NCBI GenBank assembly: GCA_041749275.1
Contig: JBGTBQ010000230.1
Span: forward strand, 1-6,759
Direction: 5' to 3'
DNA length: 6,759 bases
Origin: JBGTBQ01 sp041749275
GTDB taxonomy: Bacteria; Acidobacteriota; Blastocatellia; Pyrinomonadales; Pyrinomonadaceae
Shown: positions 1 to 5,482 of the stretch, piece after piece
How the letters are laid out: each line of letters begins with the position of its first letter
How positions within the stretch are numbered: the first letter of the stretch is position 1
The notes under the pieces: model-generated
Databases searched by the model: none
Told to the model about the DNA's origin: nothing
The model's input: the letters and a program-made list of their open reading frames with translations, nothing else
Position numbers and translations under genes: made by a program

Positions 1-410
1 CGCTCTCGCTCGCGGCGCAGGCCGCCCGCCACGGCGAGAAGCTGTGGGAGCGCGACCCGGCGGAGTGCTGCCGCTTGCGGAAAGTCGAGCCGCTGCGCGA
101 GATGCTCGCGGGCCTTCGTGCATGGATCACGGCCATCCGCCGCGAACAGACACCGGCGCGGGACGGCGCGCGGATAGTCGAAAGAGACGCGAAGTTCGGT
201 CTCGTCAAAATCAACCCGCTCGCCGCATGGTCGTCGCGCGACGTGTGGAGCTATGTCTTCGAGAACGACGTGCCATACAACCCGCTCCACGACCTCGGCT
301 ATCCGTCCATCGGCTGCGCCCCATGCACGACGCTCGTCAGGATTGGCGAAGACCCACGCGCCGGACGCTGGCGCGGTAAGGCCAAGACCGAATGCGGGTT
401 GCATCAGTGA
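1..410 (+). CDS. cysH: Fe-S phosphoadenylyl-/adenylyl-sulfate reductase, 3' part
   Basis: This is the C-terminal 135 or so residues of an assimilatory APS/PAPS reductase, cut by the window edge (reading frame begins at base 3; stop 408-410). The family reduces activated sulfate to sulfite with thioredoxin in the cytoplasm. Seen here: a Cys-Cys pair (66-71) in the context DPAECCRLRKVEPL, a CxxC in GCAPC (312-326), and the C-terminal ECGLH (390-404), whose Cys is the catalytic nucleophile in the family. The CC plus CxxC pairs are the four ligands of the [4Fe-4S] cluster in APS-type reductases; PAPS-only enzymes such as that of E. coli lack them. The N-terminal nucleotide-binding PP-loop half lies outside. 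B. subtilis CysH, which has the same cysteines, accepts both APS and PAPS, so the substrate is left open. It is followed after 28 nt by sat, presumably in one operon. Confidence 0.95.
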   Translation, partial: LSLAAQAARHGEKLWERDPAECCRLRKVEPLREMLAGLRAWITAIRREQTPARDGARIVERDAKFGLVKINPLAAWSSRDVWSYVFENDVPYNPLHDLGYPSIGCAPCTTLVRIGEDPRAGRWRGKAKTECGLHQ

Positions 411-428
411 AGCTAACAGCAATCATCG

Positions 429-434
429 AAAGGA
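429..434 (+). promoter_or_regulatory. Shine-Dalgarno site of sat
   Basis: AAAGGA lies 4 nt before the ATG at 439. It lies in the 28-nt cysH-sat gap and decides the start. The longer open frame reaching back to 253 would run through the 3' end of cysH and adds residues unlike any ATP sulfurylase N-terminus. Confidence 0.75.
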
Positions 435-438
435 AAAT

Positions 439-1590
439 ATGAGATTGATTAGTCCCCACGGCGGCGCTCTCGTCAACCGGGAAGTCGCCGGAACTGAACG
501 CGAGCAACTGCTCGAAGCCGCGAAGAAATTTCCCGCGTTGCGTCTCAGCGCGCGCGCCGTCGCTGATCTTGAACTGATCGCCACGGGCGGTTACTCGCCG
601 CTCGAAGGTTTTTTAGGCGAGGCCGACTACCTCTCGGTGCGCGACTGGATGCAGCTTACGAACGGCGTGGCGTGGCCGCTGCCCATCACGCTCTCCGTCA
701 CGAAAGAGCAGGCGGACGTGCTTCGCGTGGGGCGCGACGTGGCGCTCTATCAAGGCGAACATCTGCTTGGCATATTGCATCTCGCGGAGAAGTACGTGCG
801 CGACCGAGAACGCGAGGCCGAACAGGTCTACCGCACGACGGACGCGGCCCATCCGGGCGTGCGCGCGATTTACAGCGAGGGCGAGTGGTTGCTCGGTGGG
901 CGCATCAGTTTGCTGAACCGCTCACTCGACCAGCCTTTCGGCGCCTACCAAAAAGACCCGGCACAGACGCGCGCGCTCTTTCGTGAGCGCGGCTGGCGTC
1001 GCGTCGTCGCCTTTCAGACGCGCAACCCCGTCCACCGCGCGCACGAGTACATCCAGAAGTGCGCGCTGGAAATCGCCGATGGTCTGCTCCTGCATCCCAT
1101 CGTCGGTGAGACGAAATCGGACGACATCCCGGCGGACGTGCGCGTGCTCTCCTACGAGGCGATTCTCGCGCACTACTACCCGGCGGCGCGCACAGTGCTG
1201 TCGGTGCTGCCGGCGGCGATGCGCTACGCGGGGCCGCGCGAGGCGGTCTTTCACGCGCTCGTGCGGAAGAACTACGGCTGCTCGCACTTCATCGTCGGGC
1301 GCGACCACGCCGGCGTCGGCAACTACTACGGCACTTACGACGCGCACCACATCTTCGACGAGTTCGCGCCCGAAGAGTTAGGGGTCACGCCGCTCTTTTT
1401 CGACCATACTTTCTACTGCCGCGCGTGCGGCGCGATGGCGTCGGTCAAGACCTGCCCGCACGATACGGACAATCACGTCACGCTGTCGGGCACGCGCGTG
1501 CGCGAGATGCTCGGCGCGGGCGAGATACCGCCCGTCGAGTTCACGCGCCCCGAAGTGGCGCGCGTGCTGATTGAGGCAAGCAGGCAGTAA
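439..1590 (+). CDS. sat: Sulfate adenylyltransferase (ATP sulfurylase)
   Basis: Catalyses ATP + sulfate to adenylyl sulfate (APS) + pyrophosphate, the first step of sulfate activation, in the cytoplasm. The product is 383 aa, close to the single-polypeptide bacterial/archaeal form (about 380-390 aa), and unrelated to the CysD/CysN heterodimer. Seen motifs: QTRNPVHRAH at residues 193-202, carrying the HxxH-type active-site histidines (H199, H202); GRDHAGVG at 287-294, the second nucleotide/sulfate-binding motif; and LSGTRVREML near the C-terminus. A cysteine cluster FYCRACG...KTCPH (C327, C330, C339, with H341 close by) resembles the zinc site described for Thermus thermophilus ATP sulfurylase; which His binds the metal is not decided here. 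There is no C-terminal APS-kinase-like domain, fitting the separate cysC that follows after 51 nt. ATG 439 is chosen because of its Shine-Dalgarno site and the normal family N-terminus (MRLISPHGG). Confidence 0.97.
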   Translation: MRLISPHGGALVNREVAGTEREQLLEAAKKFPALRLSARAVADLELIATGGYSPLEGFLGEADYLSVRDWMQLTNGVAWPLPITLSVTKEQADVLRVGRDVALYQGEHLLGILHLAEKYVRDREREAEQVYRTTDAAHPGVRAIYSEGEWLLGGRISLLNRSLDQPFGAYQKDPAQTRALFRERGWRRVVAFQTRNPVHRAHEYIQKCALEIADGLLLHPIVGETKSDDIPADVRVLSYEAILAHYYPAARTVLSVLPAAMRYAGPREAVFHALVRKNYGCSHFIVGRDHAGVGNYYGTYDAHHIFDEFAPEELGVTPLFFDHTFYCRACGAMASVKTCPHDTDNHVTLSGTRVREMLGAGEIPPVEFTRPEVARVLIEASRQ

Positions 1591-1628
1591 ATAGCAGGCG
1601 GTTCCGACACGGTTCGTTACAGGCGGTC

Positions 1629-1635
1629 AAAGGAG
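1629..1635 (+). promoter_or_regulatory. Shine-Dalgarno site of cysC
   Basis: AAAGGAG is spaced 6 nt before a GTG start at 1642. This strong site supports GTG as the cysC start; the protein then begins 12 residues before the Walker A motif, as expected for a compact APS kinase. Confidence 0.8.
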
Positions 1636-1641
1636 ATTTCA

Positions 1642-2253
1642 GTGAGTAAAGAGCAAGGATTCGTATTGTGGCTGACCGGGCTTTCGGGCGCGGGGAAGAC
1701 GACGCTGGCGGCGAGGCTCGCGCCGGAGCTGCGCGCGCGCGGGCTGCGCGTGGAGGTGCTGGATGGGGATGAGGTGCGGACGAATTTGTCGAAGGGCCTC
1801 GGCTTTTCGCGTGAAGACCGCGACACGAACATCCGGCGCATCGGGTACGTCGCGCGGCTGCTCGCGCGCAACGGCGTGGCGGCGATTACGGCGGCCATCT
1901 CGCCTTACCGCGACGTGCGCGAAGAGGTGCGGCGCGCGGTTGAAGATGAAGGCGCGGGCTTCGTCGAAGTCTATGTCGAGTGCCCGCTGCAAGTGTTGGC
2001 CGAGCGCGACGTGAAGGGGTTGTACAAGAAGGCGCTCGCGGGCGAGATCAGGGAGTTTACGGGCGTCTCCGATCCTTACGAGGAGCCGCACGCGCCGGAG
2101 GTGGTCGTGCGGACGGACGCGGAGACTATCGAGACGAGCGCCGCCAGAATCATCCTTGAGCTTGAGAGGCGCGGCCTGATCTTTGTGGCCCATGTCGAAG
2201 AAGCGAACGGTTCATTATTGGAGACGGCGCGGCTTGCCGTCGCGGTTTCGTAG
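1642..2253 (+). CDS. cysC: Adenylyl-sulfate kinase (APS kinase)
   Basis: Phosphorylates APS at the 3' position with ATP to give PAPS, the substrate for PAPS reductase and for sulfotransferases. The product is 203 aa with a GTG start. Seen motifs: Walker A GLSGAGKT at residues 13-20; LDGDEVR at 40-46; the APS-binding stretch GFSREDRDTNIRRIG at 54-68; ISPYRDVR at 86-93 in the position of the usual SPYRADR segment; and VKGLYKKAL followed by FTGVSDPYEEP, the mobile lid and C-terminal substrate region of the family. The family-like part ends near residue 180 (ELERRGLI). The last 23 residues (FVAHVEEANG... to AVAVS) form a tail I cannot match to known CysC structure. It is the last gene of the cysH-sat-cysC set; a 354-nt gap without a convincing gene follows. 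There is no fused Sat or CysN domain. Confidence 0.97.
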   Translation: MSKEQGFVLWLTGLSGAGKTTLAARLAPELRARGLRVEVLDGDEVRTNLSKGLGFSREDRDTNIRRIGYVARLLARNGVAAITAAISPYRDVREEVRRAVEDEGAGFVEVYVECPLQVLAERDVKGLYKKALAGEIREFTGVSDPYEEPHAPEVVVRTDAETIETSAARIILELERRGLIFVAHVEEANGSLLETARLAVAVS

Positions 2254-2299
2254 GGGCGGCTGAACATTGCGTGTGCCGGTCGTCCCCACGGAGAAGCGC

Positions 2300-2339
2300 G
2301 CGCGTCAGTCCTGTCTTCTACGCAGCAGGATTGACGCGC
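2300..2339 (+). terminator. Long inverted repeat after cysC, possible operon end
   Basis: The arms 2300-2313 (GCGCGTCAGTCCTG) and 2326-2339 (CAGGATTGACGCGC) pair over 14 positions, with a single G-U pair in RNA, around a 12-nt loop. It begins 47 nt after the cysC stop, a fitting place for the end of the sulfur operon. No T-run follows, so it is not a classical intrinsic terminator. It could instead protect the 3' end of the mRNA, assist Rho-dependent termination, or be an operator-like DNA palindrome. The hairpin itself is directly visible; its role is inferred. Confidence 0.4.
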
Positions 2340-2365
2340 CGCTCATGCTCGTATTTATCCGCCGA

Positions 2366-2409
2366 TAAAAATAATTTCTTTGACTCTCCCGCTCTCCATC
2401 CCATACATT
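2366..2409 (+). promoter_or_regulatory. Candidate sigma70-type promoter for the ppc leader
   Basis: An AT-rich patch (ATAAAAATAATTTC, 2365-2378) that stands out from the GC-rich surroundings is followed directly by TTGACT (2380-2385, 5 of 6 to the -35 consensus). An 18-nt spacer leads to TACATT (2404-2409, 4 of 6 to the -10 consensus). The AT patch sits where an UP element would. Transcription would begin near 2415-2417 and give a leader of roughly 210 nt before ppc. The -10 match is modest and the spacer is on the long side. Confidence 0.45.
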
Positions 2410-2559
2410 GCACGGGTCGAGATGTCGGAGTAGAATTCGACCGTCCTGTTCGGATATACGGGGTTCCCTTCGCGGGGCTGTTGTTTTAAAAGCAATCGTG
2501 GCGATTTCGAGAGACTTGCTCCACGTAAAAAACTGCTAAGGAATCGGTCAGGTGTTCTC

Positions 2560-2598
2560 GCTCCCGCGCTTTCCTTAGCGCGGGGGCTTTTTGTTTTT
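2560..2598 (+). terminator. Strong intrinsic terminator just upstream of ppc
   Basis: The arms 2560-2569 (GCTCCCGCGC) and 2578-2587 (GCGCGGGGGC) form a 10-bp GC-rich stem with one U-G pair, extendable by a T-A pair at the loop base. The 8-nt loop is TTTCCTTA. A T-tract TTTTTGTTTTT (2588-2598) follows at once. This has every element of a Rho-independent terminator. It ends only 27 nt before the ppc ATG and lies after the promoter candidate, so it either controls read-through into ppc or ends a separate short transcript. Confidence 0.85.
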
Positions 2599-2615
2599 GG
2601 GCGTGAATTGACGGC

Positions 2616-2620
2616 AGGAG
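2616..2620 (+). promoter_or_regulatory. Shine-Dalgarno site of ppc
   Basis: AGGAG stands 5 nt before ATG 2626. It supports this ATG over the in-frame TTG at 2608, which lacks a comparable site and nearly abuts the terminator T-tract. If transcription stops at the terminator, the ribosome site is never made. Confidence 0.75.
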
Positions 2621-2625
2621 CGAAG

Positions 2626-5430
2626 ATGACAGGTAAGGCGCAACCCGAACCACTCTGGCGGACTCCCGATCAGACGGCGAGGCTGGCCGAGTTGACGAGC
2701 GACGACAGGGACTTGAAAGAGCAGCCGCTGCGCCGCGACGTGCGCCTGCTCGGACGGCTCCTCGGCGAAGTGCTCAAAGAACAGGCCGGCGTGGCGTTGT
2801 ATGAAGCGGTCGAAGAGTTGCGACAACTCACCATCAGGCAACGAGACGCGCAGGCGCGCGTGAGCCGGCACGACACGGGCGCGCTCGATGAGCAAGAGTT
2901 GATGAAGAGCGCCGGGCGGCTCATCCGGGAGATGTCCAACGCCGAAGCTTACAAGTTGACGAAAGCCTTCGCCATCTACTTCGAGTTGACCAACCTCGCC
3001 GAAACTAACCACCGCAAGCGGCGGCGCGTGGCCGCGCAACTGAGGCCGGAGCGAGCACACCAGCCCGGCACCTTTCCCGGCACGCTCCGGCGCATGAAAG
3101 AGGCCGGCCTCAGCGCGGAAGCGGCGCTCGAACTTTTGCGCCGCGTCGAAATCATTCCGGTGTTCACCGCGCACCCGACCGAGGTCGCGCGCCGCACGGT
3201 GCTCTTCAAACGGCGTCGCATCGCGCAGGAGTTGGAAGCGCTCGACCGTCTGCCGCTCACCGAAGAACAGGCGGCGCGGGGCCAGTCGGTCATCTTCGCC
3301 GAGATCACCGCGCTCTGGCAGACCGACGAAGTTCACCGCCGCCAGCCGACCGTAGGCGACGAGATCAAACTCGGCCTCGATTATTACGACACCTGTCTGA
3401 TTGATTCTCTGCCGCGCGTCTACCGCGAGATGGCCGGCGTGTTCGCCGAAGTCTACGGCTCGCCGGCGCACGCGACGGAGCTTCCGACCTGCATTCGCTT
3501 CGGCTCATGGATCGGCGGCGACCGCGATGGCAACCCCAACGTCTTGCCGGAGACGACCCGCGCGGCGCTCGACCTCGCGCGCCGGCTGATCCTCAATCAT
3601 TACATCGCGGCGACCGCCGACTTGATGGATCGTCTCAGCTCCTCCGTGCGCCAGACGGCGGCTGCGCCTTCGCTCGTCGAGGCGTTGAACCTTTACGCCG
3701 AAAGCTTCCCCGTGGTCGCGCTGAAAAACGCGACGCGCGCGCCGCATGAACTGTACCGGCGCCATCTCGACTACATCGCGTACCGGCTTGAGCACACGCG
3801 CGAAGGGCGGGCCGGCGCGGTCGCTTACCAAGAGGCGAAAGATTTCGCCGCCGACCTCGAACTCCTACGCGCGAGTTTGGTGGAGAACGGCGGCGAGCGC
3901 CCCGCGCGGCTGTGGCTCGACCCTCTGCTCAGACAGGTCGAGACGTTTGGCTTTTACCTGCACACGCTCGACATACGGCAGCACGCGCGCGTTCATGCGC
4001 GCGCCGTCGCCGAGTTGTCAGGCGGCGCGGACGCGGGTGCGGGCGGCGTGCCCATCAACGCGCCTTCGGACGCGACCACAGAACTGCTCGACACCTTGCG
4101 GACTGTCGCGGAATTAAAACGGAGCTTCCCGCCGGAGGCGATTCGCACCTACGTCATCAGCGGCGCGCGGACGGCGGCTGACGTGACCTCGCTGGTCTGG
4201 CTCGCGCATCTCGGCGGAGTTTCGGTCGCCGCGGCGGCGGACGGGCGCGACCCCGGTCTGATGCCCGTGCCGCTCTTTGAATCTATCGAAGACCTGCGCC
4301 GCTGCCCCGAAGTCTGCCGCGAGTTGTGGACTTCGCGCGAGTACGCGCCTCTGCTCGAATCGTGGGGCCGCATGCAGGAAGTGATGCTCGGCTATTCGGA
4401 CTCGAACAAGGATGGCGGGATGCTCACGAGCACGTGGGAGATTTACAAGGCGCACCGCGCGCTCCACGGCGTCGCCGATGAGTGCGACGTGCGTCTGCGA
4501 CTTTTCCACGGGCGCGGCGGGACAGTCGGACGCGGCGGCGGCCCGACGCATCGGGCGATTGTCGCGCAGCCCGTCAATGCGTTCGGCGGGAGCCTGAAGA
4601 TTACGGAGCAGGGCGAGGTGCTCAACTGGAAATACGCCGAGCCGGTGCTGGCCGAGCGCACGCTTGAGCTGATGATTGCCGCCTCGCTCGAAGCGCTCTC
4701 GCGTTCCGCCGGAACGCCCTCGCGCGAACGGCTCTCGGAATGGGAAGCCGCGCTCGACGAGATGTCGAGCGATGCCTTCGACTTCTACCGCACGCACGTC
4801 GCGGAGAACCCGGACATCCTGCCCTACTTTGAAGAGGCGACGCCGGTTCTGGAACTGGAACACGCGCGCATCGGTTCGCGCCCGGCGCGGCGCGGCGAAC
4901 GGCGCGGTCTCGATGATTTGCGCGCCATCCCGTGGGTCTTCGGCTGGATGCAGAGCCGTCACGTGCTGCCCGCATGGTTCGGCGTCGGCTACGCGCTCGA
5001 AAAATTCGCCGACATGGACGCAAGCCACGAGCATCTGCTGCAAGAGATGGGGAAGGACTTTCCGCTCTTTGAGAGTTTAATCTCGAACGTCGAGATCGGC
5101 ATGGCGAAAGCAGACCTCTCCATCGCCGCGCTCTACGCGGGTCTCGTTTCGGACGAGGCTCTGCGCGAGCGCGTCTTCGCCCTCATCACGGAGGAGTTTC
5201 AACGGACGCGAAGGATGATCCTGCGTGTCAGCCGCCAATCGCGGCTACTGGAAAACAATCAGGTGCTCGCCCGCTCGATTCGTCTGCGAAACCCTTACGT
5301 TGACTCGCTCAGTCTGATTCAGGTCGAACTGCTGCGCCGCGAGCGCGCGGGCGAGGAAAGCGACGAACTCAACTACACGCTGGCGGCGACCATCAACGGC
5401 GTCTCGGCGGGGTTGCGGAACACGGGATGA
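2626..5430 (+). CDS. ppc: Phosphoenolpyruvate carboxylase
   Basis: Carboxylates phosphoenolpyruvate with bicarbonate to oxaloacetate and phosphate, the anaplerotic feed of the TCA cycle and the aspartate family. The product is 934 aa. Seen motifs: VFTAHPTE with catalytic H183; GGDRDGNPN at 297-305; LHTLDIRQH; YSDSNKDGG at 590-598; FHGRGGTVGRGGGP at 627-640 (H628 and R636 match E. coli H579 and R587); ITEQGEVLNWKY; and the C-terminal RNTG. K828 (MAKADL) and N932 match the E. coli allosteric aspartate ligands K773 and N881, so aspartate inhibition is plausible. The extra 50 or so residues relative to the 883-aa E. coli enzyme all lie before the catalytic His: about 27 precede the first alignable segment (LRRDVRLLGRLLGEVLK, from residue 35), the rest lie between it and H183. 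No frameshift is seen. The terminator immediately upstream suggests control of expression by termination. Confidence 0.98.
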   Translation: MTGKAQPEPLWRTPDQTARLAELTSDDRDLKEQPLRRDVRLLGRLLGEVLKEQAGVALYEAVEELRQLTIRQRDAQARVSRHDTGALDEQELMKSAGRLIREMSNAEAYKLTKAFAIYFELTNLAETNHRKRRRVAAQLRPERAHQPGTFPGTLRRMKEAGLSAEAALELLRRVEIIPVFTAHPTEVARRTVLFKRRRIAQELEALDRLPLTEEQAARGQSVIFAEITALWQTDEVHRRQPTVGDEIKLGLDYYDTCLIDSLPRVYREMAGVFAEVYGSPAHATELPTCIRFGSWIGGDRDGNPNVLPETTRAALDLARRLILNHYIAATADLMDRLSSSVRQTAAAPSLVEALNLYAESFPVVALKNATRAPHELYRRHLDYIAYRLEHTREGRAGAVAYQEAKDFAADLELLRASLVENGGERPARLWLDPLLRQVETFGFYLHTLDIRQHARVHARAVAELSGGADAGAGGVPINAPSDATTELLDTLRTVAELKRSFPPEAIRTYVISGARTAADVTSLVWLAHLGGVSVAAAADGRDPGLMPVPLFESIEDLRRCPEVCRELWTSREYAPLLESWGRMQEVMLGYSDSNKDGGMLTSTWEIYKAHRALHGVADECDVRLRLFHGRGGTVGRGGGPTHRAIVAQPVNAFGGSLKITEQGEVLNWKYAEPVLAERTLELMIAASLEALSRSAGTPSRERLSEWEAALDEMSSDAFDFYRTHVAENPDILPYFEEATPVLELEHARIGSRPARRGERRGLDDLRAIPWVFGWMQSRHVLPAWFGVGYALEKFADMDASHEHLLQEMGKDFPLFESLISNVEIGMAKADLSIAALYAGLVSDEALRERVFALITEEFQRTRRMILRVSRQSRLLENNQVLARSIRLRNPYVDSLSLIQVELLRRERAGEESDELNYTLAATINGVSAGLRNTG

Positions 5431-5448
5431 TTCGACCGAGCCATCATC

Positions 5449-5465
5449 TCGCCGCTACGCGGCGG
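5449..5465 (+). other. Small GC hairpin in the ppc-metX gap
   Basis: CGCCGC (5450-5455) and GCGGCG (5459-5464) form a perfect 6-bp stem with a 3-nt loop, extendable by one U-G pair. No T-run follows, only CTTT after GAAT, so full termination is unlikely. It lies in the 52-nt gap between ppc and metX and might act as a weak pause or processing site. In such GC-rich DNA it may also be chance. Confidence 0.25.
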
Positions 5466-5482
5466 AATCTTTGGTGTCATAG

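Larger units (their letters stand above)
2410..2625 (+). promoter_or_regulatory. Possible attenuator / structured leader of ppc, or small RNA
   Basis: This non-coding stretch runs from the promoter candidate to the ppc start codon and is rich in self-complementarity. GCTAAGGAA (2535-2543) is perfectly complementary to TTCCTTAGC (2571-2579), the loop and first bases of the right arm of the downstream terminator. CGAGA (2418-2422) pairs with TCTCG (2556-2560). Just outside it, 2410-2416 pairs with 2563-2569 with one mismatch, covering the terminator's left arm. Both pairings would compete with the terminator. Local hairpins 2415-2421/2436-2442 and 2494-2498/2502-2506 are also possible. I do not recognise a known riboswitch, T-box or ribosomal-protein leader consensus. 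If transcription ends at the terminator, the product is about 180 nt, so a free-standing small RNA is an alternative. A caveat is that the outer helix partly precedes the predicted transcription start. Confidence 0.4.

Noticed and set aside
253..438. Upstream extension of the sat reading frame to an earlier start at 253
   Set aside because: It lies mostly inside the 3' end of cysH in another frame and its residues are unlike an ATP sulfurylase N-terminus. ATG 439 has a Shine-Dalgarno site and gives the usual protein length.
2271..2489. A 72-codon open frame (GTG start) in the cysC-ppc gap
   Set aside because: It has no ribosome-binding site and no recognisable motif, and it runs across the inverted repeat, the AT-rich patch and the promoter candidate. 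It looks like non-coding DNA.
2410..2598. T-box leader or SRP RNA in the ppc leader
   Set aside because: The T-box consensus around AGGGTGG is absent. A GGTCAGGT string (2546-2553) recalls SRP RNA, but the conserved GGAAGGAAGCAG-type apical region is missing.
2608..2625. TTG at 2608 as the ppc start
   Set aside because: It lies 10 nt after the terminator T-tract without a Shine-Dalgarno sequence. ATG 2626 has AGGAG at a good distance.
2575..3471. A 298-codon minus-strand open frame overlapping the ppc 5' part
   Set aside because: It is a shadow of ppc and its C-terminal end runs through the intrinsic terminator. No motif was seen.
4114..5043. A 309-codon open frame on the minus strand inside ppc
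   Set aside because: Long antisense frames are common opposite GC-rich genes. The translation is low-complexity, Arg/Ala-rich and matches nothing, while the + strand carries unmistakable PPC motifs.
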